Of a stretch of DNA of 64,000 nucleotides, positions 7,496 to 15,401 are shown piece after piece. How positions within the stretch are numbered: the first letter of the stretch is position 1; each line of letters starts with the position of its first letter. The stretch lies in the NCBI RefSeq assembly GCF_022921075.1, contig NZ_CP095050.1:744001-808000 (forward strand), written 5' to 3'. The translations under genes were made by a program, and so were the position numbers. Origin of the DNA: Hymenobacter sp. 5317J-9 (GTDB taxonomy: Bacteria; Bacteroidota; Bacteroidia; Cytophagales; Hymenobacteraceae). The notes below the pieces were generated by a model. It was not told the DNA's origin. It saw nothing but the letters and a program-made list of their open reading frames with translations, and did no database searches.

Positions 7496-8765
7496 ATTTC
7501 TCGAAACCGAAAGCCCCGCCTGGGTGGCCGAAGGGCTCATCAGCGAAGAGCAGCGGCAGAAGCTGCTGGCCCGCTACCCGCCCGAAGCCCAGGCGCTGGG
7601 GCTGCTGCCGCTGCTGGGCAGCGTGCTGGTGGGCCTGAGCGCCCTGAGCGTGGTGGCCGCCAACTGGCAGGGCCTGCCCGCCGTGTTGCGGCTGGCGCTG
7701 TTGCTGGGCAGCCTGCTGGGCGCCTATGGAGCGGGGGCCTACTTCCGGCGGCGTGGCAACGTGGATTTGAGCCACGGCCTCATCGGGCTGGGGCTCATTG
7801 TGTTTGGCGCCAGCATTATCCTGGTCAGCCAGCTCTACCAGCTGGTGGGCTACGACGTGAGCGGGCTGCTGGCCTGGGTGGTAGCCGGCGTGGCCCTGAG
7901 CTACGTGTACGGCTCGCGGCTGCTGGTGCTGCTCACGGTGGTAATAGGCGCTGCCGTGCAAACCTATTGCGTGGAGGTGTTGGGCAGCTTCAGCTACGCC
8001 ACGGCGGTGCTGGTGGCCGCCGGCCTGGGCTACTACTGGTGGCGGCGCCCCGAGGTGGTGAGCAGCACCGTGCTGGCCACCGGCCTGCTGTGGCAGGCCG
8101 GCTTGCTAGTAATTGTGCTGCACGCCAAAATCACCTGGTTTTTTGTGCCGGCCATGGCCATCTACGCGGCCGGCGACTGGCAGCAGAGCCGCAACGGCGC
8201 GCGGGCCCTGCAGGGCCCGCCGCTGGTGGCGGCGTATCTGTTCATGTTCGGGCTGGCCACCTTTGGCGAAACCGACACCTACGCCAACGTGCTGCGGCCG
8301 CCGCTGCTGCCCTACCTGCTGTCGTTGGGGGCGGTGTTTGCTATTTCGGTGGCCGGCAAGCGGGCGCGTGGCCGCTTCGATACGCTGCTGGACTGGCTGT
8401 TGCTGCTGCCGGGGTTTTACCTGCCCGGCGGGCTGCCGCTGGCGGTGGCCACGCTGGTGGTGCTGTATGCGCATGCCGGCTCGGTGCTGGCCCGCGCCCA
8501 TCGGCAGCAGGATTCCGACCAGCTCACGCTGGGCGCGGTGCTGTTTGTGGTGGCCACGGCCGTGGCCTATTTCAAGCTGACCTGGGCTTTTCTGGACAAG
8601 TCGCTGTTCTTCCTGCTGGGCGGCGTGCTACTGCTTGGCCTGAGCTGGTACCTGCGCCGCCGCAATGCCCAAACGCTGGCGGCCGCGCCGGCGCCCACCG
8701 CCCCAGCCGCCGGCGAAGCGCCCGACTCAACTGTTGCACCCGAAACTCCGCCGCGCCATGACTGA
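7485..8765 (+). CDS. DUF2157 domain-containing multi-pass membrane protein
   Basis: 426 aa. The N-terminal 50 residues match the DUF2157 pattern ('WVAEGLISEEQRQKLLARY' followed by a first membrane helix), then about twelve hydrophobic helices through residue 400 and a Pro/Ala-rich cytoplasmic tail. The start at 7485 overlaps the preceding gene by 11 bp and the stop overlaps the next start by 8 bp, so the three appear to form one operon. DUF2157 proteins are often encoded next to GDYXXLXY proteins, as here; their molecular role is not established. Confidence 0.85.
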   Translation: MSRKFLETESPAWVAEGLISEEQRQKLLARYPPEAQALGLLPLLGSVLVGLSALSVVAANWQGLPAVLRLALLLGSLLGAYGAGAYFRRRGNVDLSHGLIGLGLIVFGASIILVSQLYQLVGYDVSGLLAWVVAGVALSYVYGSRLLVLLTVVIGAAVQTYCVEVLGSFSYATAVLVAAGLGYYWWRRPEVVSSTVLATGLLWQAGLLVIVLHAKITWFFVPAMAIYAAGDWQQSRNGARALQGPPLVAAYLFMFGLATFGETDTYANVLRPPLLPYLLSLGAVFAISVAGKRARGRFDTLLDWLLLLPGFYLPGGLPLAVATLVVLYAHAGSVLARAHRQQDSDQLTLGAVLFVVATAVAYFKLTWAFLDKSLFFLLGGVLLLGLSWYLRRRNAQTLAAAPAPTAPAAGEAPDSTVAPETPPRHD

Positions 8766-9324
8766 CCTGCTCACCTGGGCTTCGGACCCGGCCCGCCGCC
8801 GGCCCCTGCTGCGCCTGCTGGTGGCCGCGCAGGTGCTCTACGTGCTGGGTGTGGCCGGTGCGGGCTACGCCACCACGGCCTTAGGGCAGCACATTGTGCT
8901 GGCCACCACCCCCGTCGACCCGCGCGACCTGCTTTACGGCGATTTTGTGCGCCTGCGCTACATCATCAGCGAAGCGCCCCTGAGCCAGTGGCACGATGCC
9001 GCGCCGCCCAAGCGCCGCCAGGGCGTGTTCGTGCTCCTGGCCACCGGCCCCGACAGCCTCAGTACTACCGTGGGCATCTACCCCAAAGCCCCCGCGGCCG
9101 CCCCCGGCCAGGCCGTGCTCCGCGCCTGGGTCACCGATGTGTTTCGGCACTCATTGGCCCTGCGCTTCAATCTAGAGCGCTACTACGTGCCCGAAGGCAG
9201 CGGCCTGCGCCTCGAAAAAGCCGGCCGTCGGCACCCCTTGCGCGTGCATGTCAGCATCGCGCCCTGGGGTCAGGCGCGCATCGCACGGGTAGTGGATGTG
9301 GGGGCCGTGGCTGGTAGGAAGTAG
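8758..9324 (+). CDS. GDYXXLXY domain-containing protein
   Basis: 188 aa with one N-terminal membrane anchor (about residues 17-38) and a presumably periplasmic domain. The name-giving motif appears as 'YGDFVRLRY' near residue 60, preceded by 'TTPVDPRDLL'. A second motif region, 'RYYVPEGSG', is also typical of the family. The ATG overlaps the end of the DUF2157 gene by 8 bp. These two families commonly form operons in bacteria; function unknown. Confidence 0.88.
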   Translation: MTDLLTWASDPARRRPLLRLLVAAQVLYVLGVAGAGYATTALGQHIVLATTPVDPRDLLYGDFVRLRYIISEAPLSQWHDAAPPKRRQGVFVLLATGPDSLSTTVGIYPKAPAAAPGQAVLRAWVTDVFRHSLALRFNLERYYVPEGSGLRLEKAGRRHPLRVHVSIAPWGQARIARVVDVGAVAGRK

Positions 9325-9365
9325 GCAGCTTTGGTATCAGCCGGTTTTTGCGTGGTTCCCACCGG

Positions 9366-9392
9366 TCATTGCGAGCGCTCTGCTCACAATGA
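9366..9392. terminator. short imperfect hairpin between convergent genes
   Basis: TCATTGCGAGC, loop, GCTCACAATGA forms an imperfect 11-bp stem between the GDYXXLXY gene and convergent tonB. There is no clear T-run; it could be a weak terminator or a remnant of a TCATTGCGAG-type repeat. Confidence 0.35.
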
Positions 9393-9425
9393 CAGATGAA
9401 TGTTTCGCAATGGTAAGAGGCACTG

Positions 9426-10256
9426 CTACTGAATCTTGAACGTGACGGGCACGGTGAACGACACGCTCACTTCGCGGCCGTTCTGCTTGCCGGGGATGAA
9501 CCGGGGCAGCGCTTTGATGGCCCGCATGGTTTCCTCGTCGAGGCCGTAGCCGAGGCCGCGCACGATTTTCACGTCCGTCACCTCGCCCTTGGGGTTCACC
9601 GTGAAGCTGGCGTATATCTTGCCCTCAATGCCGTTGCTGAGGGCCGGGCCGGGGTAGCGGGCCGATTTCTGGATGGCGGCCACGATGGCGGCCTGCCCGC
9701 CACCGCCCGGCAACTCCGGCATCTGCTCTACCGAAACGTACACTTTGGTATCCACGGCATCGCCCACGGTTTTGGGGCCTTCCACGGCTTCCAGCGGTTC
9801 GTCTAGTAGGCCGGGGTCGTCTTTGCCCTCCACGGTCACGGTGGAGATGCGGGCATTTTGCAGGTCTTTTTGGTCGGGCACTTCTTCGGTCACCTGCGGG
9901 TCGGGCGCCACCACGGGCGGCGTGAAGCGAATACTGGGGGGCGTAGGTGCCTGAGCGGGCGGCTGTGCAGGTGGCGGCGTCACGGGCGGCGGCGGGATGG
10001 TTGGGTCGAGCGGCGGGGCAATGAGGATGTTGCCTTCATCAATCTTAGGCGCCGCCACAGGCGTTCGGTCCTTCAACCACTGGGCGGCCAGCGGAAACAC
10101 CAGCAGCAGCGCAAAAATGGCCGTGCCGATGACCAGCGCCCGCGTCACGTGGCGTTGGTAGAGGGCGCGGAGCTGGTAGGCCCCGTAGTGGCGGTTGCGA
10201 CCATCGAACACGATGTCGTCGAGGCTGGCCGTGGCCAGTTGCGTATTGGTCATCAT
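9426..10256 (-). CDS. energy transducer TonB family protein
   Basis: 276 aa inner-membrane-anchored protein that carries proton-motive energy from ExbB/ExbD to outer-membrane receptors. A short cytoplasmic N-terminus with 'NRHYGAYQLRALY' (common in Bacteroidota TonBs) precedes one membrane helix (about 40-60). A Pro-rich periplasmic spanner (about 83-118) and a C-terminal TonB domain follow, with 'YPGPALSNGIEGKIYASFTV' and 'RGLGYGLDEETMRAIKALP' and the final 'VTFKIQ'. It overlaps exbD by 4 bp (ATGA). No exbB is in the window. The orphan SusC-like receptor at 21.8 kb is one possible client. Confidence 0.93.
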   Translation of the reverse strand: MMTNTQLATASLDDIVFDGRNRHYGAYQLRALYQRHVTRALVIGTAIFALLLVFPLAAQWLKDRTPVAAPKIDEGNILIAPPLDPTIPPPPVTPPPAQPPAQAPTPPSIRFTPPVVAPDPQVTEEVPDQKDLQNARISTVTVEGKDDPGLLDEPLEAVEGPKTVGDAVDTKVYVSVEQMPELPGGGGQAAIVAAIQKSARYPGPALSNGIEGKIYASFTVNPKGEVTDVKIVRGLGYGLDEETMRAIKALPRFIPGKQNGREVSVSFTVPVTFKIQ

Positions 10257-10780
10257 AGGGTTGCGGTTTTAAGTAAGGTGAGGTCGGCGGGGGTGATGTT
10301 CACCAGCGCGTATTTCTTCTGGTTCGTGATGCTCATCTCATCGAGAATGTCCACCATGTCCTGGTATTTGGAATCGTCGCTGGGCTTGATGAGCACCACC
10401 AGGCCGGGCCGCTGCTGGCTGCGCCTGAGCAGCACCTGCCGGATGCCGTCGGCCGCAAACGTGGTGGTTTTCAATTCGGGCGCGGCCACGGTGTTGTCGT
10501 TGGGCGCGTTCAACCCGAAGAAGTAATGCACCTGATGGCCCTTGCCCAGAATGATAGTCAGCGCGTCACGCTCCCGGATGGGCGTGTTATCGGTGCTTTT
10601 CACCGGCATTTGCAGCTCCAGGGTGTAGGGCTTGGCAAACGTGGTGGTGAGCATGAAAAAGGTGAGCAGCAGAAAGGCCAAATCCACCATCGGCGTCATG
10701 TCGATGCGGGTCGACATCTTCTTGGCTCGTCGCTTGCCGGCTTTGTTGGGCCCGGCTGCCTGCGGTTGAATTTCGGCCAT
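10253..10780 (-). CDS. exbD: biopolymer transporter ExbD/TolR family
   Basis: 175 aa. A basic N-terminus ('KAGKRRAKKMSTRIDMTPMV') leads to a single membrane helix at about residues 30-50 carrying the family Asp (DMTPMVDLAFLLLTFFML), the residue thought to take part in proton flow. The periplasmic remainder includes 'VVLIKPSDDSKYQDMVDILDE', as in ExbD. Together with tonB it forms a translationally coupled pair; the usual exbB partner is missing here and must be elsewhere. The upstream 134 bp are AT-rich. Confidence 0.93.
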   Translation of the reverse strand: MAEIQPQAAGPNKAGKRRAKKMSTRIDMTPMVDLAFLLLTFFMLTTTFAKPYTLELQMPVKSTDNTPIRERDALTIILGKGHQVHYFFGLNAPNDNTVAAPELKTTTFAADGIRQVLLRRSQQRPGLVVLIKPSDDSKYQDMVDILDEMSITNQKKYALVNITPADLTLLKTATL

Positions 10781-10914
10781 GGGTTCTATCAGGTTGAAGT
10801 GAAAGATACCCGCCCAACGCAGCGCTTGAATAACTTATTGTCAGGATGTTACGACTAAAAAATAAATTTTTATCGACATACTAAACTGTATAAATCCCGT
10901 TTTATCAGGTTGCC

Positions 10915-11499
10915 CTAAAAGCGCCACAACCGGCTGGGCGTCAGGCAGGCGTGCAGTGGCACGTCGGTGGGCAGCACGTCGGCCAGGGCCGGCACGGGTT
11001 CCTCGTCCAGCACATTCAGCCCGATGAACTGCGTGCCCGGCCTGCACTGGGCCAAAAACCGGTCGTAGAAGCCACCGCCGTAGCCCACGCGGTGCCCCGC
11101 CGTGTCCACGGCCAGCAGCGGTACCAGCACGGCATCGAAGGTTGCGGCCGCCACCTCGGTAGCCGCTTGCGCTACAGGCTCCGGTATGCCCCAGCGGCTG
11201 GGACGCAGCTCGGTGTCGGGCGCCAGCTCGTAGTGTTTCAGCGAAACGCCGTCGGGCTGCACCACGGGCACGGCCAGCCGCACCGGCCACTGCTCGGCCC
11301 AGATGCGGCGAATTATCGGCCAGGTATCGGGCTCGTTGCGCTGGCTCAGGGGCAGAAACAGGTGCAGCCAACGCCACTCCGCCACCGGAAAATGCCGAAA
11401 AAACTGCTCGCAGAGCTGCTGGCTGCGCTGGGCCACTTCGGCGGCGGGGAGGGCTTGGCGGCGGGCCAGGGCGGCGCGGCGCAGGGCGGCTTTGGTCAT
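10915..11499 (-). CDS. 5-formyltetrahydrofolate cyclo-ligase
   Basis: ATP-dependent conversion of 5-formyltetrahydrofolate to 5,10-methenyltetrahydrofolate in folate one-carbon metabolism. 194 aa, standard length. The N-terminal basic helix is 'KAALRRAALARRQALP'; the folate/ATP site contains 'DAVLVPLLAVDTAGHRVGYG' followed by the signature 'GGGFYDRFL'. It starts 2 bp after the end of the upstream unknown gene on the same strand, so it may be co-transcribed. This agrees with the glycine cleavage gene elsewhere in the window, which also feeds folate. Confidence 0.95.
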   Translation of the reverse strand: MTKAALRRAALARRQALPAAEVAQRSQQLCEQFFRHFPVAEWRWLHLFLPLSQRNEPDTWPIIRRIWAEQWPVRLAVPVVQPDGVSLKHYELAPDTELRPSRWGIPEPVAQAATEVAAATFDAVLVPLLAVDTAGHRVGYGGGFYDRFLAQCRPGTQFIGLNVLDEEPVPALADVLPTDVPLHACLTPSRLWRF

Positions 11500-11501
11500 G
11501 G

Positions 11502-12125
11502 TTAATTAATCCACAGCGTAAACCGGTGAATAACTGACCATCTATTGTCGCTGGTTTTTTCAAGTAGCAGCAACATGCCGTTGCCATTCAATTCATTGCG
11601 ACGAATTGCCCGGTACACCACTGCCTTATCGAGGTGTTTGGAATACCCTATTCTGGAGAACTCAAATACTTCATCGGCCAATGGAAATGCTTTGTGAAAG
11701 CGCTTCCAACCGCGAAGGGCATCGTTCTTGAAAAAGTCGTTGAATTTGCGCTTAGAGATTACGTAAGCCGAGGGGCTGAACGAGGGTTGGTTATTGATTT
11801 GCGCATCAGCGCCGCTCCTGCCAAAGTAGCTCGTGAACGCCTGCAAGCTGGACGAATCCAAAACGGCAGGTTTTAGTGGTACTCCCCAAGATAGCAACGC
11901 GAGGACGTTTTCGTCCCGCTCCCGAATGGCGCTGTCTACAATCCGGGACTCACCCTCGGCCACCAACTCCCGAATCACCACCACAGCTTTTGCCGTTGGC
12001 GGTGATTCACTCCTGATAATCTCTGCATAAAGCTCATAGTCCAGCCTCGACAACTGTTGCCCTGTGCCAATGAACGGGCATAGTACAAGGGCAGCAACGG
12101 AAGCAACCAGGAGCTTTGAAAGCAT
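11502..12125 (-). CDS. exported protein of unknown function, AT-rich
   Basis: 207 aa with a signal peptide (about 1-23, ending GTGQQ). I recognise no family. The mature part has 'TAKAVVVIRELVAEGESRIV' and a C-terminal 'LLLLEKTSDNRWSVIHRFTL' that looks like a beta-rich domain for a transcript-independent role. Codon use is visibly more AT-rich than in flanking bshC and the folate gene (TTA, ATA, AAT and GAT codons are frequent), which suggests recent acquisition or weak expression. It lies 32 bp after bshC and 2 bp before the cyclo-ligase. Confidence 0.7.
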   Translation of the reverse strand: MLSKLLVASVAALVLCPFIGTGQQLSRLDYELYAEIIRSESPPTAKAVVVIRELVAEGESRIVDSAIRERDENVLALLSWGVPLKPAVLDSSSLQAFTSYFGRSGADAQINNQPSFSPSAYVISKRKFNDFFKNDALRGWKRFHKAFPLADEVFEFSRIGYSKHLDKAVVYRAIRRNELNGNGMLLLLEKTSDNRWSVIHRFTLWIN

Positions 12126-12157
12126 TTCGGCAAGTTTATCACTGCGCCAAAACTACC

Positions 12158-13759
12158 CTATTCCTCGCACAGCACGGTAAACTCCAGCGCCAGCGGCTCA
12201 AACGCTTCCAGCAGCTGCCGGATGAAGCCCGGGTTGTTTATTAAAATGCTGAGGATGTTCTCGCTGCGCTCCTGCAGGCCGCCGTCGGGGAAGAGCTTTT
12301 CCTTGAGGGCGGCGAGTTGAGCGTAGGCCGTTTCGTGCTTGGCTTCGGCGGCTTTGCTCAGGCGCTTTTCGAGGCCGGCGAGGCCGCCCGCGGCTTTTTG
12401 GGCTTCGGCAGCCACGGTTTTTACCAAGGTGGGGTCGAGGCGTTGAGCCAGATCCTGCACTTGCTGGAAGGCGGCGGCCAGGGCCTGCTGCTGCACCTTG
12501 AGGCTGATTTCTTCCTGGCCCAGGGCGGCGCCCACCTGCTTTTTGAGCTCGGGCAGCGGGCGGAAAATTTCGCGCGTGGTCAGGCCCAGTTTCTTGAGCT
12601 TGCCCGCGTTGGCCCGGCTGATGTACTCGGCCGAGTTGCGCGGCAGCACGATGGGGTAGGGCACGCCAAAGGCCGCAAACACGTCCTTCAGCTGGAACCA
12701 GTATGCCACTTCGGCCCCGCCGCCGATGTAGGCGAGGTTGGGCAGCAGGATTTCCTGGTACACGGGCCGCAGCACCACGTTGGGGCTGAACTGCTCGGGG
12801 TGCTGCCTGGCCAGTTCCAATAGCTCGGCCTGGCTATGGCACTTGGCCGTGTTGCGGATGGTGACTTCCACGCAGTCGGCGCCGCTGGCGTCGGGTTCGA
12901 GGCGCTCGCGCTTGCCTTCGTCGGTGATGAAAAACAGATTGATGGGCCGCGAATACACCTGCGGCTTGTAGCCCGCGGCGGTGAGGCGCGCGTTGGTGGC
13001 TTGTACCGCCGCGTTCGACACCTGCTCCTGTATCTCGCGCTCCAGCACCGGCACCAGCGCCTTTTTCAGGGCGGGGCGGTCGGCGTCCAGCGTCACCAGG
13101 CCATACTCACCAAACAGCGAGTCGACCAGCTTGCGGGTGGCCTGGGCCAGGTTTTTCGACTCGGCGTAGGCCTTGTGAAAAGCGGCCGGCACTTCGGGCG
13201 GCAGCTGGCTCAGCAGCTGCTCGGCCAGACCGTCGAGGGGCAGACGGCCCACCGGCCCGCCGGGGGTGGCCGCGTCCCAGGAATAGCTTTTGCCGAAGAG
13301 CGAAAAGTGGTTGATTTCGGCAAAGTCATGGTCCTCCGTGGCCATCCAGTACACCGGCACGAAGTCGTACTGCGGGTATTTTTCCTTCAGCTGCCGGCTC
13401 AGCTTGATGGTTGAAACGATTTTGTAGATGAAATACAGCGGCCCGGTGAGCAGGTTGAGCTGGTGCCCGGTGGTCACGGTGAAGGTGGTGGGCTCGGCCA
13501 GCAGCAGCAGGCTGTCTTCGATGGCCGGCTCGGGCTCGGGGGCGAAGCCGTACTGGTCGCGCAGGGCGGCCACCAGGCGCTTGCGGGCTTCGGGCGTGTA
13601 GCTGGCCTGTTTTTCTTCCATCTGCGCCGCGAAGTTTTCCAGCGTCGGAAAGCGGTGGTAGAAAGGCGCCAGTTCGGGTTTCTGGGCCAGGTAATCGGTC
13701 AGCAGGCCGGAGAAAGCGCCGGTTTCGGCGTAGGACAGAGTGCTACAGGTGGTGGGCAT
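12158..13759 (-). CDS. bshC: bacillithiol biosynthesis cysteine-adding enzyme BshC
   Basis: Final step of bacillithiol synthesis: adds cysteine to glucosaminyl-malate in the cytoplasm. 533 aa, normal length. Family features include 'TFTVTTGHQLNLLTGPLYFI', 'PVYWMATEDHDFAEINHF' and the C-terminal coiled-coil region (about 400-480) of this Rossmann-like protein. The start at 13759 (MPTTCSTLSYAETG) was chosen because the upstream in-frame extension runs into low-complexity DNA and a repeat. YtxJ, another bacillithiol-linked protein, is encoded at 29.5 kb. Confidence 0.95.
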   Translation of the reverse strand: MPTTCSTLSYAETGAFSGLLTDYLAQKPELAPFYHRFPTLENFAAQMEEKQASYTPEARKRLVAALRDQYGFAPEPEPAIEDSLLLLAEPTTFTVTTGHQLNLLTGPLYFIYKIVSTIKLSRQLKEKYPQYDFVPVYWMATEDHDFAEINHFSLFGKSYSWDAATPGGPVGRLPLDGLAEQLLSQLPPEVPAAFHKAYAESKNLAQATRKLVDSLFGEYGLVTLDADRPALKKALVPVLEREIQEQVSNAAVQATNARLTAAGYKPQVYSRPINLFFITDEGKRERLEPDASGADCVEVTIRNTAKCHSQAELLELARQHPEQFSPNVVLRPVYQEILLPNLAYIGGGAEVAYWFQLKDVFAAFGVPYPIVLPRNSAEYISRANAGKLKKLGLTTREIFRPLPELKKQVGAALGQEEISLKVQQQALAAAFQQVQDLAQRLDPTLVKTVAAEAQKAAGGLAGLEKRLSKAAEAKHETAYAQLAALKEKLFPDGGLQERSENILSILINNPGFIRQLLEAFEPLALEFTVLCEE

Positions 13760-13865
13760 GGGCAAAGAGCAGGGCCGGGTTCGGTGCGAACCCTTAAGCC
13801 AGTGGCAAAAGTCCGCACAAAACCCGGCCCCGCCGGAAAAGTTACTTTTGGTTGGTTTGAACGAG

Positions 13866-13962
13866 GTAGAGACGCAATATTTTGCGTCTCGTCGTCCGCG
13901 CTGCATGGGTGTCGTTCAACGCAAGCCGTTCAACGACGAGACGCAAAATATTGCGTCTCTAC
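13866..13962. repeat. 30-bp perfect inverted repeat (GAGACGCAATATTTTGCGTCTC type)
   Basis: Two perfect 30-bp arms (13866-13895 and 13933-13962) around a 37-base spacer that is itself partly symmetric (GTCGTTCAACG ... GTTCAACGAC). Each arm contains a smaller palindrome AGACGCAA..TTGCGTCT. The right arm overlaps the 3' end of rimO and provides its stop codon (CTA on plus = TAG). It looks like a non-autonomous palindromic element. Confidence 0.9.
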
Positions 13963-15272
13963 ACCAAGTGCCCGTAGAGGTCGAAATCCGACGCCGAATC
14001 AATCTTCACGTTGGCGAAGTCGCCGAGGCGCACGAACGTGTCCTTCTCTACCGGCACCAGCACTTCGTTGTCTACCTCGGGCGAGTCAAACTCGGTGCGG
14101 CCCACAAAGTGGCCGCTTTCCTTGCGGTCGAACAGCACCTTGTAAGTCTGGCCCACGCGGGCCTCGTTCAGCTCCATCGAAATGCCCTGCTGCAGTTCCA
14201 TGATGGCGTCGGCACGTTCCTGCTTCAGCTCGGCTGGCACATCATCCACCAGCGTGTGCGAGTGGGTGTTTTCTTCGTGCGAGTACGTGAAGATGCCTAG
14301 GCGCTCAAAGCGCGTCTGCTCCACGAAATCATACATTTCCTGGAAGTCCTTTTCCGTCTCGCCGGGGTGGCCGGCGATGAGCGTGGTGCGCAGGGCAATG
14401 CCCGGCACCCGCTGCCGAATGGTGTCGACCAGCTCCATGGTGCGGCGCTTGGTGATGCCGCGGCGCATGGTTTTCAGCATGTTGTCGGAGCCGTGCTGCA
14501 GGGGCATGTCGAGGTACTTGCAGATGTTTTCGCGCTCGGCCATCACGTCCAGCGCATCCAGCGGGAACTGCGAGGGATAGGCGTACTGCAGGCGAATCCA
14601 GTCGATGCCGTTCACGTCGGACAGGTGGCGGAGCAGGTCGGCCAGCTTGCGCTCGCCGTAGGCCTGCAGGCCGTAGTAGGTCAGGTCCTGGGCAATGAGA
14701 ATGAGCTCTTTGGTGCCCATGCCGGCCAGGCGCTTGGCTTCTTTCACCAAGTCCTCGATGGGCCGGTCCACGTGCTTGCCGCGCATCAGCGGGATGGCGC
14801 AGAACGAGCAGGGGCGGTTGCAGCCCTCCGCAATTTTGAAGTAGGCGTAGTGCTTGGGCGTGGTGATGAGGCGCTCCCCGATAAGCTCGTGCTTGTAGTC
14901 GGCGTTGAGCACTTTCAGCATCTGGGGCAGCTCCAGGGTGCCGAAATAGGCGTCTACCTGCGGGATTTCCACTTCCAGCTCGTCCTTGTAGCGCTGCGAG
15001 AGGCAGCCCGTCACGTAGAGCTTTTCGAGGCGGCCGGCTTCTTTCTCGTCGGCGTAGCGCAGAATGGTGTCGATGCTTTCCTGCTTGGCGTTATCAATAA
15101 AGCCGCAGGTGTTGATGATGACGATGTTGGCGTCCGACTTCTCCGACTCGTGGGTCACGTCGAAGGCGTTGGCTTGCAGCTGGCCCATCAGCACTTCGCT
15201 GTCCACGAGGTTTTTGGAGCAGCCCAAGGTGATGACGTTGACCTTGTTGGTGGTTTGATTTCTAACCTTCAT
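13959..15272 (-). CDS. rimO: ribosomal protein S12 methylthiotransferase RimO
   Basis: Radical-SAM methylthiotransferase that modifies the conserved aspartate of ribosomal protein S12. 437 aa, typical length. The N-terminal UPF0004 domain holds the auxiliary-cluster cysteines Cys18, Cys56 and Cys90. The radical-SAM CxxxCxxC is Cys151, Cys155, Cys158 (EGCNRPCSFCAIP). The C-terminal TRAM domain ends at 'DFDLYGHLV', the expected family end, and the stop lies inside an inverted repeat. It is upstream of bshC on the same strand. Confidence 0.97.
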   Translation of the reverse strand: MKVRNQTTNKVNVITLGCSKNLVDSEVLMGQLQANAFDVTHESEKSDANIVIINTCGFIDNAKQESIDTILRYADEKEAGRLEKLYVTGCLSQRYKDELEVEIPQVDAYFGTLELPQMLKVLNADYKHELIGERLITTPKHYAYFKIAEGCNRPCSFCAIPLMRGKHVDRPIEDLVKEAKRLAGMGTKELILIAQDLTYYGLQAYGERKLADLLRHLSDVNGIDWIRLQYAYPSQFPLDALDVMAERENICKYLDMPLQHGSDNMLKTMRRGITKRRTMELVDTIRQRVPGIALRTTLIAGHPGETEKDFQEMYDFVEQTRFERLGIFTYSHEENTHSHTLVDDVPAELKQERADAIMELQQGISMELNEARVGQTYKVLFDRKESGHFVGRTEFDSPEVDNEVLVPVEKDTFVRLGDFANVKIDSASDFDLYGHLV

Positions 15273-15401
15273 GAATCACAAATTTGTCGAAACGCGCACC
15301 GGGAAGGCGGATTTCGGAAGAGTAGCGGGCCGCCTGAAACGGCTGAAATAAGAGCTTTTATAAAATGCGCCGGGGTGGGCAGTCCGGTTGGGAATACAAA
15401 A

